8,101 nt of DNA, taken from contig DUJJ01000008.1 in NCBI GenBank assembly GCA_013329865.1, forward strand, positions 1-8,101, written 5' to 3'. Source of the stretch: Candidatus Poseidoniaceae archaeon (lineage in GTDB: Archaea; Thermoplasmatota; Poseidoniia; Poseidoniales; Poseidoniaceae). The notes below the pieces were generated by a model. It was given only the letters and a program-made list of their open reading frames with translations. It did no database searches and was not told where the DNA came from. Both the position numbers and the translations under genes were made by a program. This document shows positions 1 through 5,562 of the stretch, piece by piece. Every line of letters begins with the position of its first letter. The first letter of the stretch is position 1.

Positions 1-69
1 TATTCAACGAGAACCCCCTTACAGTGGGTGGGTTCAGCCACCGAAGGACTCGATGCGACACCTGGCTAA
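1..69 (+). other. Possible 3' end of an upstream coding sequence (unassigned)
   Basis: All three + frames are open from the window edge (stops end at 69, 88 and 77), so the reading frame cannot be settled from 70 bases. Frame 1 ends with TAA at 67-69 and would give a C-terminus reading ...LQWVGSATEGLDATPG. I do not recognise it. The segment looks richer in G and C than the sequence after it. I looked for a tRNA 3' half or another stable RNA end and found no convincing T-arm or acceptor pairing. The call is weak and only marks that something probably ends here. Confidence 0.25.
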
Positions 70-111
70 GCCGATAACATGGCCATAATTTCGCAAAAAC
101 CATTTATGGAT

Positions 112-119
112 AATTTACA
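112..119 (+). promoter_or_regulatory. TATA-like box for the small acidic membrane protein
   Basis: The AT-rich stretch ATAATTTA lies about 30 nt upstream of the GTG at 145. This is about the spacing expected for an archaeal TATA box driving a leaderless transcript that begins at that codon. There is no Shine-Dalgarno sequence in front of 79, 121 or 145, which fits leaderless translation. Assigned by eye only. Confidence 0.3.
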
Positions 120-144
120 AATGGGTCTGTGTGTTCGGATATTT

Positions 145-390
145 GTGGTCGATGAATCAACAACTAGAACAATTGCTTATGCAATCTTTGGAATTTCATT
201 TGCTGTTATGATATACTTCATCGCTAAACAGGCGGCGCAGAATAGAAAATCCTTTGTTGATGATAAAGCCCCAAAAATAGCCGGTGCTGATACTTTGACT
301 GGTGGTGCTAAAAATCCCCAACAATTTGATGAGCCGGATGATGATGCCTTAGATGAGATGGCTAAGCTCCTTGATGAAGACGATGATTAA
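145..390 (+). CDS. Small single-pass membrane protein with acidic C-terminal tail
   Basis: Family not recognised. From the GTG at 145 the product is 81 residues. Residues 1-8 are short and polar, about 9-27 form one hydrophobic membrane helix (IAYAIFGISFAVMIYFIA), a basic patch follows (KQAAQNRK), and the tail is strongly acidic, with 12 of the last 20 residues Asp or Glu. No signal peptidase site is evident, so it is probably a membrane anchor with the tail on one face; the basic patch after the helix suggests a cytoplasmic tail by the positive-inside rule (inference). The frame stays open back to ATG 79 (103 aa) and includes ATG 121. I prefer GTG 145 because the upstream codons do not look like membrane-protein N-terminus and a TATA-like box sits about 30 nt before it. 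Its stop overlaps the stop of the convergent RecA-like gene by 4 nt (387-390). Confidence 0.6.
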   Translation: MVDESTTRTIAYAIFGISFAVMIYFIAKQAAQNRKSFVDDKAPKIAGADTLTGGAKNPQQFDEPDDDALDEMAKLLDEDDD

Positions 391-980
391 GGCCTAATCT
401 CCAAACCAGAATCTACAATTTTGATACCAATTGAACAATCACCAAATGTTAAAACTCTGGTGTGGTTGTTGACACTACGTGAAAATGTCCAAAGCTCAAA
501 TCCCGCTTTGCTAAAATATGCTTCTGCCCGAGGAAAAATAGCTCCATGTCGTGTTCCACTGGCATCAATAGAACCCTTACTTATCAAAACCAAACGTATT
601 TTCTCAGATATTGACTCTGCTAGTTTAGTCACCAATTCCAATTGTTTTTTGGGAATTTTACCGCTTGCCTCACACCAATCATCAAGCACTATCAATTCAA
701 CAGATGGTAGGGTAGATGCAGCAGTAATTATTGCTTCTATTGCTTTGTCCAAGGAGCCGGCAATCAACATCGCATGGAATCTTGAGGAATCTACTAGAGA
801 AAGATGACTGAATAACTGCGGAAACCTATCAGGGTTCGGCATCGACAAACCGACCCACAAGACACGCCCACCACTGCTGATTGTATCAGCTGCCATGTGT
901 AAACCAACAGTTGTCCCACCTACGCTGCCTTCAACGGCCAGATGTATTCGCGTCGATTCTGAATCTACACGCCACCTCAT
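387..980 (-). CDS. RecA/RadB-like P-loop-fold protein with degenerate Walker A
   Basis: The 197-residue product has the layout of a small archaeal RecA-superfamily ATPase core (RadB/KaiC-like). A strand and glycine-rich loop lie at 12-24, a helix at 25-36, and a second strand at 38-44 (GRVLWVG). A clear Walker B strand at 94-101 (VELIVLDD) is followed by WCE, and a further strand at 128-135 (IRLVLISK) sits where the core beta-sheet continues. The loop reads EGSVGGTT at 17-24. It keeps the glycines and a Thr but has no Lys, so the canonical GxxxxGK[ST] motif is broken and ordinary ATP hydrolysis is doubtful. The length is near that of RadB (about 200-230 aa), with no N-terminal HhH domain. The start is a true ATG (978-980) with no obvious Shine-Dalgarno site. 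It is transcribed divergently from the gene at 1063. Role in recombination or signalling is inference; it could also be a non-catalytic partner protein. Confidence 0.6.
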   Translation of the reverse strand: MRWRVDSESTRIHLAVEGSVGGTTVGLHMAADTISSGGRVLWVGLSMPNPDRFPQLFSHLSLVDSSRFHAMLIAGSLDKAIEAIITAASTLPSVELIVLDDWCEASGKIPKKQLELVTKLAESISEKIRLVLISKGSIDASGTRHGAIFPRAEAYFSKAGFELWTFSRSVNNHTRVLTFGDCSIGIKIVDSGLEIRP

Positions 981-1029
981 GGAATTAACACAACGTCGAA
1001 AGTGAATGACTGTTGTGGTCCTTCATAGT

Positions 1030-1040
1030 AAGATTATTTG
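1030..1040 (+). promoter_or_regulatory. TATA-like box for the tail-anchored protein gene
   Basis: AAGATTATTTG is centred about 28 nt before the ATG at 1063, the position expected for a TATA box of a leaderless transcript starting at that ATG. No Shine-Dalgarno motif precedes the ATG (CGATATTC), which supports leaderless expression. The 82-nt gap 981-1062 must also carry the promoter of the minus-strand RecA-like gene, but its box is not clear. Confidence 0.35.
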
Positions 1041-1062
1041 ACCAGCATCACTTACGATATTC

Positions 1063-1314
1063 ATGGCAGAGCCTAAGGAGACCCAATCGAACATAGTGGA
1101 GTTTACCGTTAAGAAAGGTGAGAGGATACCTCGAAAGAAACTGGGCGAGTATGAGGAAGCCGACAATTTGTTTCACGCAATCAGCCGAGACGGCTTCTGG
1201 ACCACAGCAATGGACGACAAAAATCAATTTGGTCCGGTGTCAATGATGATTTTGCTGCTTATTGTGGCGACTATAACCGGACTTGGACTTAAATTATTCA
1301 GCATATACGTTTGA
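1063..1314 (+). CDS. Small tail-anchored membrane protein, unknown function
   Basis: The 83-residue product has a charged, probably cytosolic N-terminal half (many Lys and Glu, KKGERIPRKK at 17-26) and one hydrophobic helix at about 58-80 (PVSMMILLLIVATITGLGLK) just before the C-terminus. This is the layout of a tail-anchored protein. The size and topology resemble archaeal Sec61-beta/SecG, and the segment before the helix (short polar stretch, then a Pro at the helix start) is loosely similar, but I cannot see the conserved glycine-rich N-terminal motif of that family, so I leave it unnamed. ATG 1063 is favoured because a TATA-like box lies about 28 nt upstream. The last 21 nt overlap the 3' end of the convergent membrane protein gene. 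Confidence 0.6.
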   Translation: MAEPKETQSNIVEFTVKKGERIPRKKLGEYEEADNLFHAISRDGFWTTAMDDKNQFGPVSMMILLLIVATITGLGLKLFSIYV

Positions 1315-1737
1315 TTTTGATTCGACTGGCGCCATCGCAATACGAATGAATAGTACGGCCAAAATCGTCGAAACTAAGAAAAATATCCCAACATAATTGG
1401 AAATATTATACCACATCATACCCAAACCAACAAGAGACAGGTAGGCAATTAATTGACACACTGCTGAGGCTCTATCTAAACGGTTGACCATCTCAACACT
1501 AAGTTTGCCGTTATTCTCTAACATGTATGTGTAAATTAAGAAGTATATGCCCTGAAACGGCAGAGTGGCAGCGATTATCGAAAGAGCGATTTCCCTAATT
1601 TGCTTTGGATCTGTTTCCTGTTCAATACCTTGAAACAGCATTACTGCGGTATTTGTCCCCAACAGTGCAGCCATTATAGTCCAACGTTTATCTTGAGAAG
1701 AAGTTCGACTCTCTACATTTACAGATTTATCAGACAT
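1294..1737 (-). CDS. Four-helix integral membrane protein, unknown function
   Basis: Family not recognised. The 147-residue product has a polar N-terminus of about 18 residues, then four hydrophobic segments at about 20-36, 50-72, 93-110 and 113-135, and a short polar tail. A charged loop (TDPKQIRE, 42-49) separates helices 1 and 2, and a longer polar loop (74-92, with NRLDRAS) separates 2 and 3. Both ends are therefore predicted on the same side, probably cytoplasmic. The frame extends three codons further to a TTG at 1746, but ATG 1737 (MSDKSVNVES) is the better start. No Shine-Dalgarno site is visible; an AT-rich box lies about 20-25 nt upstream. It overlaps the gene at 1063-1314 tail to tail and faces purB head to head across a 139-nt gap. 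Confidence 0.6.
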   Translation of the reverse strand: MSDKSVNVESRTSSQDKRWTIMAALLGTNTAVMLFQGIEQETDPKQIREIALSIIAATLPFQGIYFLIYTYMLENNGKLSVEMVNRLDRASAVCQLIAYLSLVGLGMMWYNISNYVGIFFLVSTILAVLFIRIAMAPVESKSNVYAE

Positions 1738-1749
1738 ACCCCACAATAA

Positions 1750-1772
1750 GCAAATTATGGTTTGAAATTTGC
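1750..1772. repeat. Inverted repeat in the divergent promoter region
   Basis: GCAAATT (1750-1756) and AATTTGC (1766-1772) are perfect 7-bp inverted arms separated by 9 nt. They lie 13-35 nt upstream of the ATG of the minus-strand membrane protein, over the place where its TATA box should be. A dimeric regulator could bind here (inference). An AT-rich 7-bp palindrome may also arise by chance. Confidence 0.35.
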
Positions 1773-1846
1773 GATACTAGAATACAAAAACATATCATTT
1801 TTTGACGGCAATAGCCCTAGCGGTTATCAAAAAAATGAATCGAAAT

Positions 1847-1858
1847 GTTATAGGAGGT
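1847..1858 (+). promoter_or_regulatory. Ambiguous TATA-like / Shine-Dalgarno element before purB
   Basis: GTTATAGGAGGT contains both a TATA-like core (GTTATAG, 1847-1853) and a strong Shine-Dalgarno sequence (AGGAGGT, 1852-1858). The Shine-Dalgarno sequence ends 18 nt before the ATG at 1877, too far for normal ribosome binding, and no start codon lies in frame at the right distance. The TATA-like core is centred about 27 nt before the ATG, the right place for a leaderless transcript. I lean to the TATA reading, without certainty. Confidence 0.35.
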
Positions 1859-1876
1859 TGTCGAAGACCCTGCATC

Positions 1877-3226
1877 ATGTCCTTTTGCCCACTAGACTAC
1901 AGGTATGGTGACGAAGACTTCAAACACATCTGGTCTGAACTTGGTAGACACGAAAGACAACTGGAAGTTGAAAGAGCACTTATCTGGGCCCACATGCAAC
2001 TTGGCAAGGTATCTCAGCAGGATTATGATGCTGTTGCTGCAATTGCTAACCCTAATGCGGTAACCAAAGAACGGGTATCAGAAATTGAGGCCGAAACAAG
2101 GCACGACATAATGGCGCTCACAAAAGCAATGGCAGAGGCTGCTGGTGACGCTGGCTGGTGCATTCATCTTGGAGCAACATCAAACGATATTGTTGATACT
2201 GCGGTTGCGCTCCAACTAAGAGATAGTGTAGTGTTGCTGAGGAAACAGTTGTGTGCACTGATAGCGGAGTGTGCTAATGTGGCCGAACGTGAGCGAAATA
2301 CCGTTATGCTCGGAAGAACACATGGTCAAGCAGCCGTTCCAATTACCTTTGGACTAAAGGCCGCAGTTTGGTTAGATGAATTACGACGTCAACTTGTTCG
2401 CCTAGACGAGGCAGCACCACGAATAGCGGTTGGAAAATTCCTTGGCGCCGTTGGAACCGGTGCAGCACAGGGCGAAAATGCTAGAGAATTACAGCGTTTA
2501 ATTATGACACACCTTGGTCTTGGTGTACCTTTAGCTACTACACAAGTTGTGGGCAGAGACCGTTACATAGAATATGTTTCTTGGTTAGCAAATGTTGCAG
2601 CATCATGTGAAAAAATACTGCAGGAAATTCGTAACTTACAGCGGTCTGAAATTCAAGAGGCTGGCGAGGGTTTCGACATAAAAAAACAAGTTGGCTCGTC
2701 TACCATGGCCCACAAGAAGAATCCAATTAAATCTGAAAATGCGTCTGGTCTTGCTAGAATTGTTCGGTCGATGATAATCCCTACTTATGAAAATGCCCTG
2801 CTATGGCATGAACGAGACTTAGCAAACTCAAGTAGTGAAAGGTTCACATTATCACACGGTTCGGCTTTGTGTGAAGATGTTATCAAAAAAACACGTCAAG
2901 TCTTGTCGAATATGTGGGTGGACGCAGACAGGTGTCTGGAAAATATCAAGTCACAACGAGGTTTAGTTATGGCTGAGAAAGTAATGATTGAATTGGTAGA
3001 GCACGGTATACCTAGAGATGAGGCTCACGAAATATTACGTTCTGCATCATTTGAAGCTGTTGATAAGAAAATCGAGTTGATTGATGTGTGTAGTCGAACC
3101 CCTGAAATTGCAGCCGCCTTTTCTGCCGATGAATTGGAAGCCATGTTTGATCCGATGAATCACATTGGCGTTTCTGGTGAGATTGTCGATGAAGCAGTTG
3201 AATTGGCTAGACTAGCCATCAAGTGA
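1877..3226 (+). CDS. purB: Adenylosuccinate lyase
   Basis: This enzyme removes fumarate from SAICAR and from adenylosuccinate in cytosolic purine synthesis (IMP and AMP branches). From ATG 1877 it is 449 residues, the usual family length, and begins MSFCPLDYRYGDEDF, matching the conserved N-terminal P-D-RYG segment. Family marks in order are TRHDIMAL (about 74-81, conserved His), HLGATSNDIVDTA (97-109), GRTHGQ (146-151, probable catalytic acid His149) and the fumarase/aspartase signature GSSTMAHKKN (273-282) with the catalytic-loop serines. In that signature the usual MP is MA. The ADSL C-terminal helical region follows to residue 449. The frame runs back to a TTG at 1802 and an ATG at 1835, but those 25 codons show no family similarity. 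The 3' end overlaps the convergent Dph6 gene by 15 nt. Confidence 0.95.
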   Translation: MSFCPLDYRYGDEDFKHIWSELGRHERQLEVERALIWAHMQLGKVSQQDYDAVAAIANPNAVTKERVSEIEAETRHDIMALTKAMAEAAGDAGWCIHLGATSNDIVDTAVALQLRDSVVLLRKQLCALIAECANVAERERNTVMLGRTHGQAAVPITFGLKAAVWLDELRRQLVRLDEAAPRIAVGKFLGAVGTGAAQGENARELQRLIMTHLGLGVPLATTQVVGRDRYIEYVSWLANVAASCEKILQEIRNLQRSEIQEAGEGFDIKKQVGSSTMAHKKNPIKSENASGLARIVRSMIIPTYENALLWHERDLANSSSERFTLSHGSALCEDVIKKTRQVLSNMWVDADRCLENIKSQRGLVMAEKVMIELVEHGIPRDEAHEILRSASFEAVDKKIELIDVCSRTPEIAAAFSADELEAMFDPMNHIGVSGEIVDEAVELARLAIK

Positions 3227-3883
3227 TAAACTGACTGAGTCGATTATCAATTCACCACGCCTACCATACCACTTTACCTGCCCGTCAATCTGTATATGTC
3301 CGTTAAAGTGAGGTCCTGATATAACAATAGTTTCGTATTCACCACCTTCACCATCCACATTAAAGCGGAATTGATCTGATAAATCTATTAACTGACTGAG
3401 GGATTCATTGTCTAGTATTTTACCAATCCAAGTATGGTCTAATCCTTCACACGCAACACTCGTAATCATAACGCCAAAGCCGTTGCTAACCAGGTCTGTG
3501 AGGTGATTTTGTGGGGATTGATGCCAAAGAGGGTTGTAGCTGATTATTCCCAACCTATGACACATGCGTTCAATTTTGCTTTTCTGGTAATCAGACCGTA
3601 ATGCACCAGTGACTAATGCATCAATACCCAGTGATTTAATTCCGACTTCTAAATCATCAATTTCAGTATCCTCACTGCCATCGGTTTCTAGACAAATCCA
3701 TTCAACTCCCGCCAGCCTAGCCTGATGTTCGACAATCCCAGTCCCTGGCACTTGGAACATCATTGAGTCACCACTTGTAACGCACATAGTTACTAGAAAC
3801 TCTACATCCCAACCTTGACAGATAGCCCACCACCATGCACTGGCAGAATCTTTTCCGCCAGATGAAAGAATTGCTACCCGCAC
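3212..3883 (-). CDS. dph6: Dph6-type diphthine--ammonia ligase (PP-loop ATP pyrophosphatase)
   Basis: Dph6 carries out the last step of diphthamide synthesis: ATP-dependent amidation of diphthine on the conserved His of elongation factor aEF2, in the cytosol. The 223-residue product starts MRVAILSSGGKDSASA, with the PP-loop SGGKDS at 8-13 that binds ATP. Further family motifs are VTGALRSDYQKSKIERMC in the middle (the G..S.YQK.RIE element of Dph6), an LWHQSP segment, ACEGLDHTWIG, and GEGGEYET near residue 179. The start is GTG at 3881-3883, giving the canonical (M)RVA.LSGGKDS N-terminus. The frame extends nine codons to a TTG at 3910, but that adds no family sequence. GAGGAG at 3902-3907 is too far upstream for a normal Shine-Dalgarno site. 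No other diphthamide gene is in the window. It overlaps purB tail to tail and is divergent from psmA. Confidence 0.88.
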   Translation of the reverse strand: MRVAILSSGGKDSASAWWWAICQGWDVEFLVTMCVTSGDSMMFQVPGTGIVEHQARLAGVEWICLETDGSEDTEIDDLEVGIKSLGIDALVTGALRSDYQKSKIERMCHRLGIISYNPLWHQSPQNHLTDLVSNGFGVMITSVACEGLDHTWIGKILDNESLSQLIDLSDQFRFNVDGEGGEYETIVISGPHFNGHIQIDGQVKWYGRRGELIIDSVSLSLDG

Positions 3884-3982
3884 AAACAAGCCTAGAAACC
3901 AACTCCTCAAGAATATGATTATCTGTTCGCAGGGATTATAATGGTCGCAAAGTTTGGAAAAATCTGCCGAAGATATTTTGTG

Positions 3983-4002
3983 GGTGTCACCATATACTCA
4001 TA
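3983..4002 (+). promoter_or_regulatory. Probable promoter of the proteasome-exosome operon
   Basis: CATATACTCATA at 3991-4002 is the best TATA-like box before psmA. It would put transcription start near 4020-4025, leaving a leader of roughly 10-15 nt that holds the Shine-Dalgarno site. A small palindrome, GGTG-T-CACC (3983-3991), touches its upstream edge where a BRE or operator would lie. The gap 3884-4035 must also hold the dph6 promoter; AT-rich stretches near 3910-3922 and 3934-3943 are candidates for that. Assigned by eye. Confidence 0.4.
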
Positions 4003-4025
4003 AAGGGCCGACAGCAGGAATAGTC

Positions 4026-4031
4026 AGGTGA
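4026..4031 (+). promoter_or_regulatory. Shine-Dalgarno site of psmA
   Basis: AGGTGA lies 4 nt before the ATG at 4036 and is complementary to the archaeal 16S 3' end. It fixes the psmA start and shows that leadered, Shine-Dalgarno-guided initiation is used in this operon. Confidence 0.65.
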
Positions 4032-4035
4032 GATA

Positions 4036-4758
4036 ATGCAACCAAGCGGAAGAGGTTATGACCATGGAATTACAACATTCAGCCCAGACGGACGTCTGTT
4101 TCAAGTTGAATATGCTAGAGAATCCGTGAAACGTGGAACAACAACTGCCGGCTTGAAATTCAAGGATGGAGTAGTATTAGTTTGCGATAAGCGAATCATC
4201 AGTCGTTTAATTATTCCAGAATCTATCGAGAAAATGTTCAAAATTGACAATCATGTTGGCGTTGCCACATCCGGTTTAATGGCAGACGCAAGACAATTGG
4301 TCGCTCGCTCTAGAGTCGAGGCCCAGATTAACCGCATCACTTATGGTGCAACAGTACCTGTTGATGTGTTAGTGAAGAAAATTTGTGATTTCAAGCAATC
4401 ATTTACCCAATATGGAGGCTCCAGACCTTTCGGAACCGCCTTGTTAATCGGTGGCGTCGACGCAAATGGCATCCACCTGTATGAGACAGACCCAAGCGGT
4501 GCCTACCAATCCTATCACGCCGGCGCAATAGGCAGCGGCAGGAACACTGTCATAGAATATTTCGAGAAAAATTGGAAAGAAAACCTCACTTTGAACGCAG
4601 CAATGAAACTAGGTCTAGAAGCCTTAAGAAACGCCAACGATGCAGAACTAAACCGCGATGCGGTAGAAGTCGCAGTCATCGATTCAAATGGTTACAGATT
4701 CTTGGATAGAGAAGATGTTAATAAGCAAATTGATCGTCTAAAGCCACTTGAAGACTAA
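4036..4758 (+). CDS. psmA: 20S proteasome alpha subunit
   Basis: Alpha subunits form the two outer seven-membered rings of the archaeal 20S proteasome, gating substrate entry and docking the PAN/Cdc48 ATPases. The 240-residue product carries the alpha-type N-terminal signature YDHGITTFSPDGRLFQVEYA at 8-27. Gate-stabilising Tyr8, Asp9, Pro17 and Tyr26 are present, but position 10 is His where archaeal alphas usually have Arg. SIEKM at 63-67 includes Lys66, the residue that binds the HbYX tail of the activating ATPases in Thermoplasma. SGLMADAR (78-85), TQYGGSRPFG and AIGSGRN are further family blocks. There is no beta-type propeptide or catalytic N-terminal Thr, so it is alpha and non-catalytic. 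It opens the operon with SBDS 48 nt downstream. The beta subunit is not in this window. Confidence 0.96.
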   Translation: MQPSGRGYDHGITTFSPDGRLFQVEYARESVKRGTTTAGLKFKDGVVLVCDKRIISRLIIPESIEKMFKIDNHVGVATSGLMADARQLVARSRVEAQINRITYGATVPVDVLVKKICDFKQSFTQYGGSRPFGTALLIGGVDANGIHLYETDPSGAYQSYHAGAIGSGRNTVIEYFEKNWKENLTLNAAMKLGLEALRNANDAELNRDAVEVAVIDSNGYRFLDREDVNKQIDRLKPLED

Positions 4759-4806
4759 CCGTCAAAACCAATAAATGCCCATCACAAGGGCCATTAGAGG
4801 GAGAAC

Positions 4807-5493
4807 ATGGTAAGCCTTGATGATGCAGTCCTTGCCCGCATGGAAAAAGGTGGCAAACGCTACGAAATACTCGTAGACCCAGACTTAGTTGAGTCCTTCA
4901 AAAACGACCCTAATTCAGTAAAGATTGATGATTTTTTGGCCATGGACGAAGTATTCCACGACGCTAGGGGTGGTGAAAGGCCAACTGAGGAAGCAATTGA
5001 CAACACCTTTGGAACTCAGGACATAATACAAATCGCAACGATAATATTTGAGAAAGGTAGTATTCAATTAACAACTAACCAACGGAAAGCTATGGTTGAA
5101 CGTATGCGGCAAAAGATTGTCCATCATATACACAGTCAAGCGGTTGACCCCAAAACTAAGAGCCCTCATCCAGTAACTAGAATTGAACTAGCTCTAGAAG
5201 AGTCTCGCTATTCAGTAGACCCTTTCAAAAATTTAGATGCCCAAATCAAAGACGCGATTGATAAATTAAAACCATTAATTCCGTTGTCTTTTGAAACCCT
5301 AAGGCTGGCGTTCAAGGTTCCGGGATCAGGCTACGGTGGTGCAATGAGAATTCTACGACCTTTCCAAATCAAAGACGGTTGGCTGGAGGACGGTTCATGG
5401 GCGTCCGTAGTTGAGATTCCTGCGGGTATGAAAGGTGAAATAATTGGTCAGATAATGAAAGTTTCATCCCAAACAGAAGTCAAAGAAATGTGA
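4807..5493 (+). CDS. sbds: SBDS-family ribosome maturation protein (aSdo1)
   Basis: The archaeal homologue of the Shwachman-Bodian-Diamond protein is thought, from its eukaryotic relative, to act with an EF2-like GTPase in 50S subunit maturation. It has also been reported associated with archaeal exosome components. The 228 residues fit the family. The N-terminal FYSH domain (about 1-88) has GKRYEILVDPD and the SIQLTTNQRKAM boundary block (85-96). The central helical domain (about 95-160) has DPKTKSPHPVTRIELALEE at 114-132. The ferredoxin-like C-terminal domain (about 160-228) has GGAMRILRPF (177-186) and a DGSW block. GAGGGAG (4797-4803) supplies the Shine-Dalgarno site before ATG 4807. It lies between psmA and rrp4, its usual place in archaea. 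Confidence 0.95.
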   Translation: MVSLDDAVLARMEKGGKRYEILVDPDLVESFKNDPNSVKIDDFLAMDEVFHDARGGERPTEEAIDNTFGTQDIIQIATIIFEKGSIQLTTNQRKAMVERMRQKIVHHIHSQAVDPKTKSPHPVTRIELALEESRYSVDPFKNLDAQIKDAIDKLKPLIPLSFETLRLAFKVPGSGYGGAMRILRPFQIKDGWLEDGSWASVVEIPAGMKGEIIGQIMKVSSQTEVKEM

Positions 5494-5562
5494 TTATCAA
5501 GCACTTTATTGAAGGGTTGAGTTTATCATGGGTCGGCTTGTCGCCGGGTCGGAGAGAAAGAA
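5494..5562 (+). promoter_or_regulatory. SBDS-rrp4 spacer with G-rich repeat and Shine-Dalgarno site
   Basis: This 69-nt spacer is the longest gap in the operon. It holds an AT-rich stretch (ACTTTATTGA, about 5503-5512) that could be an internal TATA box, then two copies of GGGTCGG (5530-5536 and 5546-5552). The GGAG at the end of the second copy (5551-5554) lies 8 nt from the rrp4 ATG and is the likely Shine-Dalgarno site. An internal promoter for the exosome genes is possible but not shown. Confidence 0.3.

Noticed and set aside
1..78. Possible tRNA or other stable RNA end at the left edge
   Set aside because: GGTTCA hints at a T-loop, but no matching T-stem or acceptor pairing could be drawn on either strand, and reading frames are open through it.
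421..807. 128-codon open frame on the + strand
   Set aside because: It lies wholly inside the RecA-like gene on the opposite strand, and its translation shows no coherent domain or motif. The minus-strand frame has a Walker B and a sensible RecA-like order.
387..980. Treating the RecA-like gene as a pseudogene
   Set aside because: The frame is uninterrupted, has a proper ATG and stop, near-family length and an intact Walker B. Only the P-loop Lys is missing.
1802..1876. N-terminal extension of adenylosuccinate lyase from TTG 1802 or ATG 1835
   Set aside because: The extra 25 residues are basic and cysteine-containing with no family similarity, and conserved sequence begins right after ATG 1877.
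3884..3910. Nine-codon extension of dph6 to TTG 3910
   Set aside because: The PP-loop family begins one or two residues before VAxLxSGGKDS, which GTG 3883 supplies. The extension is unsupported.
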